In this document: one piece after another, positions 24,571 to 31,915 of the stretch
Position numbering within the stretch: position 1 is the first letter of the stretch
Layout of the letters: each line of letters opens with the position of its first letter
DNA from: Peterkaempfera sp044755465
Lineage (GTDB): Bacteria; Actinomycetota; Actinomycetes; Streptomycetales; Streptomycetaceae
Direction: 5' to 3'
NCBI RefSeq assembly: GCF_044755465.1
Contig: NZ_JBIVRB010000001.1
Span: 310,001 to 374,000, forward strand
Length of the DNA: 64,000 nucleotides
Made by a program: the position numbers and the translations under genes
Notes under the pieces: model-generated
What the model saw: only the letters and a program-made list of their open reading frames with translations
Database searches by the model: none
What the model was told of the DNA's origin: nothing

Positions 24571-26217
24571 GTGGTCGGGGCAGCGATGAGTACGAGTCGA
24601 GGCCGAAGCATGGAAGCGCCGATGATGGACGCTCTGACGACCGAGCCGCCGCAGCCGGGGCGGGCAGGGGAACCGACCGGACACCGGGGAAGCGCCGCAC
24701 CGGTGCTGGTACGCGCCGGAGTGGGCGCCACCACCCCGGCGGCCGTACCGGGCCTGAGCGCCGCGATCCCCCCGCCGCCGCCCGCCCCCGCACCCCCGCC
24801 GCCGGTACCGATCGACCCGCCCGCCGTCCCCGCCCCGCCCGTACCGGCCCCTGCCCCGCCCGTACCGGCCCCTGCCCCGCCCGTACCGGCACCCGAGACC
24901 GGACTGCTCGCCTACCCCAGGCGCCCCGACCGGCCGCCCATCGAGCCGATGTTCACCCGCGCCCCCGGCCTCAACTGGGCCGGCCCCGGCGACCACTGGA
25001 CCCGCGCCTGGGGCACCGACACCCCCGCCGGCGCCCCGCCCGCCCTGCCCCCCGCGCTGCGCACCGCCGCCGTCCCGGTCGGCACCCAGGTCGCCGCCGA
25101 CGACCCCACCCCCCGCGACCTGGAGCTGGTCCGCGCCTCACTGGCCGCCCTGGAACCGGTCGCGGAACGCGCCACCGCCCACTTCTACGCGCTGGTCTTC
25201 CTGCGCCACCCCGAACTGCGCTCCCTCTTCCCCGCCGCCATGGACGTCCAGCGCGACCGGCTGTTCCGCGCCCTGCTCACCGCCGCCCGCAGCGCCGAGG
25301 ACCCGGCCGCCCTCACCGCCCAGCTCGCCCCGCTCGGCCGCAGCCACCGCCGGTACGGGGTGCGCAGCGAGCACTACGCCCCGTTCGGGGAGTGCCTGGT
25401 CGCCGCCCTGGCCCGCTACTGCGGACACCACTGGGACGCCGAGACCGAGAGCGCCTGGCAGCGCGTCTACGGCCTGATCGCCCGGACCATGACCGGCGCC
25501 GCCGAGAGCAGCGCCACCCCGTCCTGGTGGCAGGCCGAGATCGTCGCCCATGAGCAGCGCACCCGCGAGATCGCCGCCGTCACCGTCCGCCCCGACCAGC
25601 CCTACCCGTACCTGGCCGGCCAGTACACCACCCTGGAGACCCCCTGGTGGCCCCGGGTGTGGCGCCCGTACTCCATCGCCTGCGCCCCGCGCGCCGACGG
25701 GCTGCTCACCTTCCACGTCAAGGCGGTGCCGGCCGGCTGGGTCAGCAACGCCCTGGTGCACCGCGCCCGCCCCGGGGACGTGCTGCGGCTCGGCCAGCCC
25801 GAGGGCCGGATGGTGGTCGACCACAGCGGCGGCGGCAGCCTGCTCTGCCTGGGCGGCGGCACCGGCATCGCGCCGATCAAAGCCCTGGTGGAGGATGTCG
25901 CCGGGCACGGCGCGGGCGCCCGCGCGGTGACGGTCTTCTACGGCGCCCGCCGCAACGAGGACCTGTACGAGCTGCACGCCCTGCTGCGGCTGGCCCAGCA
26001 GCACCCCTGGCTCTCGGTGCACCCGGTGATCTCCGACCAGCGCACCCTGGGGCTGTCCGGCACCCTGCCCGAGGTGGTGCCCCGGTACGGCCCCTGGGAC
26101 CGCCATGACGCCTACCTCAGCGGCCCGGCCGCCATGGTCCGGCGCGGCACCGAGGCGCTGCTGCGGGCCGGGGTGCCGGCCGAGCGCATCCGCCACGACC
26201 TGGCGGAGCGGTCCTGA
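24571..26217 (+). CDS. Flavohemoglobin-like protein with a proline-rich N-terminal extension
   Basis: About 548 residues. Residues ~1-150 are an Ala/Pro extension containing a VPAPAPP repeat. A globin domain follows (~155-300) with the proximal-His region SHRRYGVRSEHYAPFGE, then a ferredoxin reductase-like module with FAD motif RPYSIAC and NAD loop CLGGGTGIAPIKALVED. Flavohemoglobins convert NO to nitrate with NAD(P)H and O2, and the key motifs are present. The extension is absent from classical Hmp. Start is uncertain: GTG 24571 has CGGAG 9 nt upstream; ATG 24586 and ATG 24610 are alternatives. Confidence 0.88.
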   Translation: MVGAAMSTSRGRSMEAPMMDALTTEPPQPGRAGEPTGHRGSAAPVLVRAGVGATTPAAVPGLSAAIPPPPPAPAPPPPVPIDPPAVPAPPVPAPAPPVPAPAPPVPAPETGLLAYPRRPDRPPIEPMFTRAPGLNWAGPGDHWTRAWGTDTPAGAPPALPPALRTAAVPVGTQVAADDPTPRDLELVRASLAALEPVAERATAHFYALVFLRHPELRSLFPAAMDVQRDRLFRALLTAARSAEDPAALTAQLAPLGRSHRRYGVRSEHYAPFGECLVAALARYCGHHWDAETESAWQRVYGLIARTMTGAAESSATPSWWQAEIVAHEQRTREIAAVTVRPDQPYPYLAGQYTTLETPWWPRVWRPYSIACAPRADGLLTFHVKAVPAGWVSNALVHRARPGDVLRLGQPEGRMVVDHSGGGSLLCLGGGTGIAPIKALVEDVAGHGAGARAVTVFYGARRNEDLYELHALLRLAQQHPWLSVHPVISDQRTLGLSGTLPEVVPRYGPWDRHDAYLSGPAAMVRRGTEALLRAGVPAERIRHDLAERS

Positions 26218-26239
26218 CCGGTCGGACCGCGCCGGGGGC

Positions 26240-26767
26240 TCAGGTCAGATCGTCGGCCAGCAGCGCCCGTACGCCCTCGATATTGGCCGCCAGATACGCC
26301 CGCAGCGACGGCGGCACCACGTTCACCGAGGTCACGCCCTCCCGGGTGAACGGCAGCCGGACGATCTCGTACTCGCCGGCCGGCTGCTCCACCTCGGGGC
26401 CGTGCCGCCGGGACGGGTCCATCCCGTCCAGCCGGCAGACGAAGAAGTGCTGCACCTTGACCCCGCCCGGCTCGATCGGCGCGCCGTGCGGGTCGGGGTG
26501 GACCACGGTGTCGACGAAGGCGGGCACCACGTCCGCGATCTTGCCGCCCAGTTCCTCGTCCACCTCCCGGTGCAGCGCGTCCACCACGCTGGGGTCGTCC
26601 GGCTCCACGCCGCCGCCGGGGGTGATCCAGTACGGGGTGCAGCCGGGGCGGGTGCGCTTGATCAGCACGATCGACGCCGGGCCGCCGTGCGGATCGGCCG
26701 GGTCGAGGTCCAGCAGGATGGCGCGGGCGGTGCGCTTCACCACCGGGCGGTGGGCCGAGGAGCCCAT
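26240..26767 (-). CDS. Nudix hydrolase
   Basis: 175 residues. The fold includes an N-terminal strand (RAILLDLDP) and a Nudix box with WITPGGGVEPDD followed by HREVDEELGG. The REVDEELG metal-binding half is canonical, but the first Glu of the box (G-x5-E) is replaced by Asp/Pro or shifted by one residue. The substrate is probably a nucleoside diphosphate derivative. Start: ATG 26767, with GGAGG 5 nt upstream. It converges on the flavohemoglobin-like gene. Confidence 0.88.
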   Translation of the reverse strand: MGSSAHRPVVKRTARAILLDLDPADPHGGPASIVLIKRTRPGCTPYWITPGGGVEPDDPSVVDALHREVDEELGGKIADVVPAFVDTVVHPDPHGAPIEPGGVKVQHFFVCRLDGMDPSRRHGPEVEQPAGEYEIVRLPFTREGVTSVNVVPPSLRAYLAANIEGVRALLADDLT

Positions 26768-26924
26768 GGTCACCTCCGGGCGGCCGCCCCGCTGCGGCAG
26801 GGCGGGACGAACACGGTCCGAGCCGTCGGGTGGGGCGGAACGGGCCGTTGTGACGGCTGTTGCCGGGGATTGTGCCGCAGGCCGGGCGCGGCGAAACCCG
26901 AACGGGCCGCCGGGGCGGCCCGGC

Positions 26925-27809
26925 TCACCAGCGGGCGGCGGCCCGCAGCAGCCGGGAGTGGACGCGGCCCACGATCGGCTGGGCGAGCGTGCCCGCCCGT
27001 ACCACCAGGAAGAAGGTCCGCAGCGGCGCCATCGGCGGCTCCAGCAGCACCCGCAGCGTGCCGGCCGCCAGGTCGGCGGCGCACAGCTGCCGGGGCAGCA
27101 CCGCGATCCCGGCGCCCTCCCGGGCGGCGGTCAGCACCGCCCGCAGATCGGGCACGACCAGCGCCGCCGCGGCGGCGGGGCGGGTGTCGAAGACGGTGGC
27201 CCAGTACGGCCCGGCGAACGGCAGCTCCTCCCCGCAGTCCAGCAGCGGCAGCCGCTCCAGCGCCGCCGGGGAGACCGCCGCCGGCGGGTCCAGCCGGCCG
27301 GCCCAGCGCGGCGCGGCCACCAGCACATGCTCCTCGTCGTGCAGCGGCGTGATGTGGAACGGCCGCCCGCGCGGCAGCGCCGTGGTCACCGCCACGTCGT
27401 ACGTCGCCGAGGCCAGGCCCGCCACGGCGTCGTCACCGGTGGCCGGGGTGGCCCGCAGCGCCAGCCCGTCGGCGACCAGCCCAGCCAGCGCGGGCAGCAG
27501 ATGGCTGGCGGTGAACTCGGGCGGCCCGGCCAGGTGCAGGGTGCGCGGCGCGGTCCCGTACAGGCCCTCCTGGGCGATCTCGCCGAGCGCGTCCAGATGC
27601 GGGGCGACCCGGTGGGCCAGCTCGTCGGCCACCCCGGTCGGGGCGACGCCGCGCGGCTGGCGCAGGAACAGCGGGCGGCCCAGCTGCCGCTCCAGGGCCC
27701 GGATCTGCCCGGTGACGGCGGGCTGCGACAGCCCCAGCAGCTGGGCGGCCCGGGTGATGGAACCGGCACGGTGCACCGTGAGGAAGGTGCGAAGCAGCGC
27801 CAGATCCAC
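26925..27809 (-). CDS. LysR family transcriptional regulator
   Basis: 294 residues. N-terminal winged HTH (LLRTFLTVHRAGSITRAAQL, SQPAVTGQIRALERQLGRPL) and a periplasmic-binding-protein-like effector domain. GTG start. Unusually for the family there is no divergent neighbour gene: the upstream 384 bp is non-coding, so its target is not obvious. The downstream Nudix gene is on the same strand 157 bp away. Confidence 0.92.
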   Translation of the reverse strand: MDLALLRTFLTVHRAGSITRAAQLLGLSQPAVTGQIRALERQLGRPLFLRQPRGVAPTGVADELAHRVAPHLDALGEIAQEGLYGTAPRTLHLAGPPEFTASHLLPALAGLVADGLALRATPATGDDAVAGLASATYDVAVTTALPRGRPFHITPLHDEEHVLVAAPRWAGRLDPPAAVSPAALERLPLLDCGEELPFAGPYWATVFDTRPAAAAALVVPDLRAVLTAAREGAGIAVLPRQLCAADLAAGTLRVLLEPPMAPLRTFFLVVRAGTLAQPIVGRVHSRLLRAAARW

Positions 27810-27832
27810 GACCGCCGTACCCCTCTCCCCGA

Positions 27833-27878
27833 CCCCGATACCCCGATACGCCGGTGCCCCGATACCCCGATACCCCGA
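27833..27878. repeat. CCCCGATA repeats upstream of lysR
   Basis: CCCCGATA occurs at 27833-27840, 27841-27848, 27857-27864 and 27865-27872, with a partial copy to 27878. An 8-nt interruption (CGCCGGTG) splits the array. The unit resembles the CCCGAT-containing 15-mers at 31004-31063. Confidence 0.85.
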
Positions 27879-28011
27879 GCATCATCGGTGTCCGCGACCC
27901 CGGCCGAGAAGCGGGCCCAGCTGCGCGGACGGAGAATGTCCGAAATCCGACGCCACGACCGGCCCACCACCCAAACATAAATATGCCGATAGGTGTGCGG
28001 TCATCCGGTGA

Positions 28012-28040
28012 TTGGACACCTCAGCCCAGTCAACTACCTT
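28012..28040 (+). promoter_or_regulatory. Orphan promoter facing a non-coding segment
   Basis: TTGGAC (28012-28017), 17 nt, TACCTT (28035-28040) form a good vegetative-type promoter on the plus strand within the 384-bp gap 27810-28193. No plus-strand gene begins before the cupin at 28675. A transcript would start near 28047 and meet a hairpin at 28100-28136. The rest of the gap holds the CCCCGATA array and a short AT-rich patch (about 27970-27990). Confidence 0.45.
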
Positions 28041-28099
28041 TGTTCAGGTCGTTCTCCGCGCGTCAACCGGCGTGCACCAGGGGGCTGGGGACGGCTGCG

Positions 28100-28136
28100 G
28101 GCGGGCGGAGCCACGAGGGGGGAGGCTCCGCCCGCC
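28100..28136. terminator. 13-bp hairpin between the orphan promoter and the holin-like gene
   Basis: GGCGGGCGGAGCC (28100-28112) pairs perfectly with GGCTCCGCCCGCC (28124-28136), with an 11-nt loop. It could end the minus-strand holin-like gene or a short plus-strand RNA from the promoter at 28012. Confidence 0.65.
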
Positions 28137-28193
28137 GCTCTGCGCCGAAGCGGCCGAGCGGGGGCGGGGCCGGGCGGGCCGGGGGTGTGGACG

Positions 28194-28571
28194 TCAGTCG
28201 TCGTCGCCGAGGACGAGGCTGAGGCCCCAGGAGATGATGCTGATGATCAGGGCGCCCAGCAGCGCGGCCCAGAAGCCCTGCACATGGAAGTCCAGGTTCA
28301 GCCGGTCGGACGCCCACGAGGTCAGCCAGAGCATCAGGGCGTTGATCACAAAGGTGATCAGGCCCAGGGTGAGGATGAACAGGGGCAGGGACAGCAGCTT
28401 GACGATCGGCTTGATGAGCCAGTTCACCACTCCGAAGACCAGGGCGACCAGGATGACGGTGAGGACCTTGTGCCCGGTCGAGCCGCCGGAGAGGGTGATG
28501 CCGTCGACGATCAGGGCGGCCACCCAGATGGCGGCGGCGTTGATCAGCGTCTTCAGGACGAAACTCTTCAT
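28194..28571 (-). CDS. Phage holin family (4-TM) membrane protein
   Basis: 125 residues with four hydrophobic segments (LINAAAIWVAALIVDGI; VLTVILVALVFGVVNWLI; FILTLGLITFVINALMLWL; FWAALLGALIISIISWGLSL) and an acidic GDDD tail. It matches the widespread actinobacterial/mycobacterial 4-TMS holin-like family; no lysis role is implied for the chromosomal members. Start: ATG 28571 has no clear Shine-Dalgarno; a GACGAT hexamer lies about 7 nt upstream. Confidence 0.88.
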   Translation of the reverse strand: MKSFVLKTLINAAAIWVAALIVDGITLSGGSTGHKVLTVILVALVFGVVNWLIKPIVKLLSLPLFILTLGLITFVINALMLWLTSWASDRLNLDFHVQGFWAALLGALIISIISWGLSLVLGDDD

Positions 28572-28674
28572 GGGCGTGATCGTCGCAGGAGCCGCCCGAC
28601 TCCGGAAGCTCCGCTGCGCGGCGACTGGTGTTGAATGCCCCCGTGCCGACCGGCGGTGAGAGGAGCAGCACCCC

Positions 28675-28992
28675 ATGAAGATGTACCGGCTGGACGACCT
28701 GGACGCGGAGCGGGCCGCCCACCAGGGCGCCTATCTGCGCTTCCTGAACGAGCGCCATATGTCGGCCGGCCTCTACGCCCTCTCACCGGGGGACACCGAC
28801 ACCCAGCAGCCGCACGCCCAGGACGAGATCTACTTCGTGGTGAGCGGCCGGGCGTACCTGACCGTGGGGACCGAGACCGCCACCGTCGCCCGGGGCTGCG
28901 TGGTGCATGTGCCGGCCGGCGTGCCGCACCGCTTCCACCACATCACCGAGGAGCTGCGGGTCCTGGTGGTCTTCTCCCCGCCGGAGGGCTGA
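28675..28992 (+). CDS. Small cupin-domain protein
   Basis: 105 residues, a single cupin barrel. Metal-ligand residues are in QPHAQDEIYFVVSG (His and Glu of the first motif) and VPAGVPHRFHH (second motif), so it probably binds a divalent metal. Strong AGAGGAG ribosome site before ATG 28675. Function unknown: single-domain cupins include isomerases, dioxygenases and binding proteins. The TenA gene follows 65 bp downstream and may be co-transcribed. Confidence 0.88.
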   Translation: MKMYRLDDLDAERAAHQGAYLRFLNERHMSAGLYALSPGDTDTQQPHAQDEIYFVVSGRAYLTVGTETATVARGCVVHVPAGVPHRFHHITEELRVLVVFSPPEG

Positions 28993-29057
28993 CCAGCGGC
29001 GCGGATAGGGTCGGGGCAGCAACCACCAGGGCAGGAACCACCAGGTAGGGAGACCCG

Positions 29058-29747
29058 ATGGGCGAGCAGGGCCGACCGCAGGCCATACCGTTCACCGAGC
29101 AGCTGTGGGCGGCGGCGGAGCCGGCCTACGCGGCCATCCTCACGCACCCCTTCATCGCCGGGCTCACCGACGGCACGCTGCCCCGGGAGGCGTTCCGCCA
29201 CTTCGTGGTGCAGGACTCGCACTATCTGCGGGACTACGCCCGAGCGCTCTCGGTGTGCGCGGCCAAGGCGCCGACCGAGCAGGACGTCCGGGCCTTCGCG
29301 GACGACGCGGTGGGGGCCATCGCCGCCGAGCAGAGCATGCACGCCGACTTCATGTCCGCGCTGGGCTCGGACGCGGCGGCGGCCTCCGCCGAACCGGTGC
29401 TGCCCACCACCCGCGCCTACTCCAGCTATCTGCTGGCCACCGCGTACGGCGGCTCCTTCGCCGAGGCGCTGGCCGCCGTGCTGCCCTGCTACTGGGTGTA
29501 CGCCAAGGTAGGGGAGCGGCTGCTGGAAGCCTCGTCGCCCGACCCGCTCTACGCCCGCTGGATCGCCACCTACGGCGACGAGGCGTTCCAGACCGTGGTG
29601 CGGCGGGTGCTCGACCTGACCGACCGGATCGGTGAGGAGCTCTCGGAAGCGGAGCGCCGGCGCGCGACCGAGCACTTCACCACCACCACCCGCTATGAGT
29701 GGATGTTCTGGGACGCCGCCTGGCGCGGCGAGCGCTGGCCGGTGTGA
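29058..29747 (+). CDS. tenA: TenA family protein (thiaminase II / aminopyrimidine hydrolase)
   Basis: 229 residues, all-helical TenA fold. Conserved catalytic features are present: Asp in FVVQDSHYLRDYARAL, Cys in VLPCYWVYAKVGERL, and Glu in RYEWMFWDAAW. TenA hydrolyses thiamine degradation products to recover the pyrimidine for thiamine synthesis, consistent with thiC about 3.6 kb downstream, though no riboswitch precedes this gene. ATG after AGGGAG. Confidence 0.9.
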   Translation: MGEQGRPQAIPFTEQLWAAAEPAYAAILTHPFIAGLTDGTLPREAFRHFVVQDSHYLRDYARALSVCAAKAPTEQDVRAFADDAVGAIAAEQSMHADFMSALGSDAAAASAEPVLPTTRAYSSYLLATAYGGSFAEALAAVLPCYWVYAKVGERLLEASSPDPLYARWIATYGDEAFQTVVRRVLDLTDRIGEELSEAERRRATEHFTTTTRYEWMFWDAAWRGERWPV

Positions 29748-29903
29748 GGGGTCGGCCCGGAGGCCCGGATCAGGGGAATGTCCGGGTCTTCTCGGGGCCG
29801 ACGGCCCTCGTCTGCGCTGCGGGGCCCCCGTACGATCGAAGTGTCCACAGCGGACGGGACGCGGCCTCGCAGGAGCCGGTCCGAGGGGAGAGAAGGAACG
29901 GAC

Positions 29904-30104
29904 ATGGCTGAGTTCTGGAAGTCGCTGCCCTCGTGGGTGCGCAACGTGGTCGTACCGATCCTGGTCCTGATCGTGGCGTGGTACGTGCTGCTCGCCGTGC
30001 TCAGCCTGGTTGGCGCCATCATCGCCTTCGCGGTCAAGGCGCTGATCGTGGTCGGCATCGCCGCCGCCGTGGTGATCCTGGTGAAGAAGGCCGCCCGGCA
30101 CTAG
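29904..30104 (+). CDS. Small two-helix membrane protein (DUF5326-like)
   Basis: 66 residues. N-terminal amphipathic MAEFWKSLPSWVRNV, then two hydrophobic helices (VVPILVLIVAWYVLLAVLSL; IIAFAVKALIVVGIAAAVVIL) and a KKAARH tail. It resembles a small actinobacterial family I recall as DUF5326. No function is known. ATG with AGAAGG upstream; a strong hairpin follows the stop. Confidence 0.75.
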   Translation: MAEFWKSLPSWVRNVVVPILVLIVAWYVLLAVLSLVGAIIAFAVKALIVVGIAAAVVILVKKAARH

Positions 30105-30126
30105 CTGCCGACAGCCCGAGGCGCCC

Positions 30127-30152
30127 GCCCGCACACCGCCCGGTGTGCGGGC
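30127..30152 (+). terminator. Hairpin terminator
   Basis: GCCCGCACACC (30127-30137) with GGTGTGCGGGC (30142-30152): an 11-bp stem with a 4-nt loop, just after the small membrane protein gene. Confidence 0.75.
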
Positions 30153-30344
30153 GCCTGCGTTTCCGGGCCGCTGCGTGTCTGGGTCGCTGCCTGTGTGGCC
30201 CCTGCGTGTACGGGCCTGATCGGTCCGCCGTCGCGGAGAACGGCTGCGGCGTCATGCAACCCGACGGCTCCCACACGGGTGTTACAGGTCGGAGTGGGCC
30301 CGCTCCCGAACCGACCGACATCCGCACGAGCCACAGGGAGCACC

Positions 30345-31007
30345 GTGCCATCGACCGCAGTGAGGGAGCCCGCCGTCCGCGCGGGCACGACCGGGCCACC
30401 GATCCGACCGCACACACCCGGACGGCAACGGCCGCACCCGGGCGCCGCAGGGGTGGAGGCCGACATCAGGACCGCGACCAGCACCGGGAGCGCCGACACC
30501 GGCGCCGCCCCGGACTTCGAGGCATTCGCCGCCGCCCGCTGGACCCGGCTGGTCCGCACCGCGTACCTGCTCACCGGCGACCACCACGAGGCAGAGGACC
30601 TGGTCCAGGCGACCCTGGCCAAGGTCTACTCCGGCTGGGACCGCATCCGGCGCCTGGACAACCCCGACCTGTACGTCCGCCGGGCGCTGGTCAACAACAA
30701 CGTCAGCCGGTACCGCCGCCGCCGGGTGACCCAGCTGCTGATGCCCCGGCTGCCCGACCGGGCGGCGCGGGACGGCGCCCAGGACCGGCTGGAGCAGCGG
30801 TCCGCGCTGCTCACCGCACTGGCCTCGCTGCCGCCCCGGCAGCGGGCCGTGGTGGTGCTGCGCTACTGGGAGGACTTCGGGGAGCAGGACACCGCGCAGG
30901 TGCTCGGCTGCTCCCCGGGCACGGTGAAAAGCCAGGCCAGCCGGGCGCTGGCCAAACTGCGCAGCCATCCGCAGCTCGCCGACTACGCGGCGGAGGCGGC
31001 CCGATGA
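30345..31007 (+). CDS. ECF sigma factor, SigE family
   Basis: About 220 residues. Sigma region 2 (TRLVRTAYLLTGDHHEAEDL, VYSGWDRIRRLDNPDLYVRR) and region 4 (ASLPPRQRAVVVLRYWEDFG, CSPGTVKSQASRALAKLR) are complete, and the sequence fits the SigE-family ECF group common in Streptomyces. Start is uncertain: GTG 30345 follows GGGAG and adds a ~45-residue basic leader; GTG 30453 would give a more typical N-terminus. The stop overlaps the start of a membrane protein gene (ATGA), the usual place for an anti-sigma factor. Confidence 0.88.
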   Translation: MPSTAVREPAVRAGTTGPPIRPHTPGRQRPHPGAAGVEADIRTATSTGSADTGAAPDFEAFAAARWTRLVRTAYLLTGDHHEAEDLVQATLAKVYSGWDRIRRLDNPDLYVRRALVNNNVSRYRRRRVTQLLMPRLPDRAARDGAQDRLEQRSALLTALASLPPRQRAVVVLRYWEDFGEQDTAQVLGCSPGTVKSQASRALAKLRSHPQLADYAAEAAR

Positions 31008-31063
31008 CCCGATACCCGATGACCCGATACCCGATGACGCGATCCCCGATGACCCGTTATAAG
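31004..31063 (+). repeat. Four 15-bp repeats, each opening with an in-frame ATG
   Basis: ATGACCCGATACCCG at 31004-31018 and 31019-31033, then two diverged copies (31034-31048, 31049-31063). They encode MTRYP, MTRYP, MTRSP, MTRYK at the very start of the sigma-factor partner protein, and the first copy overlaps the sigma stop codon. Confidence 0.9.
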
Positions 31064-31834
31064 GAAGGACCCGCAGGCATGGAGACCAACCCGGGCATGG
31101 ACATCGGTACGGACGGCCACGGCCACGGCGGCGACCAGTCGGCCGACGGGGACCGGCTGCGGTACGCCCTGGCCACCGAGGCCGAACTGCTCACGGTCGC
31201 ACCGGTCCCGCTCGCCCGGGTGGTCCGGCGCGGCCGGGGCGTCCGGGCGCGGCGGCGCACCGCCGTCGCGCTGGCCGTCGCCGCCGTGGTGGCGACCCCG
31301 GTCGCGCTGGCGGTCGGGCTGCGCGGCGGCGCGGCCGACCCGGTCGACCCGGTGGCCGCGGCCACTGTGGCGGATCAGCCGTCCGTCGGGGCCGCCGCCG
31401 CACCGGGCGCCACCGCCGGCCGGTCGGCGGCCCCGACGGTGCGGGTGGTCGCGGAGGGGAAGCGGTTCGCGGTGGGGCTGGGGCAGCGGATGTACCTGAC
31501 CCGCAGTGAGCGCTGCCTGGTCGAAGGGCACGGCCGGCCGGAGTGCAAGAGCGTCGGGGACGGCAACCAGCAGGCGGGCAGCGTCAGCCTGCAGACCCTG
31601 GGCGACAGCCGGCGCGCCCTCTACACGCCGCTGTACATCGGCCCCGCCCGGGTCGCCCGGATCACGGTGGCGGTGGCCGGGCGGACGCTGGACGCCCAGG
31701 TGGTCACCCTCCCCGGCCGCCCCGGCTACGCCAGCGGCTATGTGGTCGGGCCGACGCTCGACAAGGACGCGAGGCCCGGCTCCGTGGTCGTCACCGTCTA
31801 CGACCAGGCCGGCCGGATCGTGGCCCGGCTCTGA
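31004..31834 (+). CDS. Single-pass membrane protein encoded with the ECF sigma factor
   Basis: 276 residues. Starts with four repeats of MTRYP-like pentapeptides, then a cytoplasmic region of about 85 residues with an Arg-rich end (RVVRRGRGVRARRR), one membrane helix (AVALAVAAVVATPVALAVGL) and an extracytoplasmic domain with a Cys pair (ERCLVEG, PECKSV). Overlap with the sigma gene and topology suggest a regulator or sensor of the sigma factor, but no classical zinc anti-sigma motif is seen. ATG 31004 has GGAGG 7 nt upstream; ATG 31079 behind GGAAGG is an alternative that would skip the repeats. Confidence 0.75.
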   Translation: MTRYPMTRYPMTRSPMTRYKEGPAGMETNPGMDIGTDGHGHGGDQSADGDRLRYALATEAELLTVAPVPLARVVRRGRGVRARRRTAVALAVAAVVATPVALAVGLRGGAADPVDPVAAATVADQPSVGAAAAPGATAGRSAAPTVRVVAEGKRFAVGLGQRMYLTRSERCLVEGHGRPECKSVGDGNQQAGSVSLQTLGDSRRALYTPLYIGPARVARITVAVAGRTLDAQVVTLPGRPGYASGYVVGPTLDKDARPGSVVVTVYDQAGRIVARL

Positions 31835-31840
31835 CGGACC

Positions 31841-31915
31841 GGGCCGGGCCCGCCGTACGTGACGGCTACCGCCGTATGCGACGGCTACCGCCGTACGCGG
31901 TGGCGGGCCCGGCCC
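31841..31915. terminator. Long inverted repeat between convergent genes
   Basis: GGGCCGGGCCCGCC (31841-31854) pairs perfectly with GGCGGGCCCGGCCC (31902-31915). The 47-nt loop contains a 19-bp direct duplication (31862-31880 and 31881-31899). It spans the YibE/F stop codon and likely terminates both convergent genes. Confidence 0.65.

Noticed and set aside
28194..28571. Prophage remnant because of the holin-family label
   Set aside because: The 4-TM family is a normal chromosomal gene of actinobacteria and no other phage gene lies nearby.
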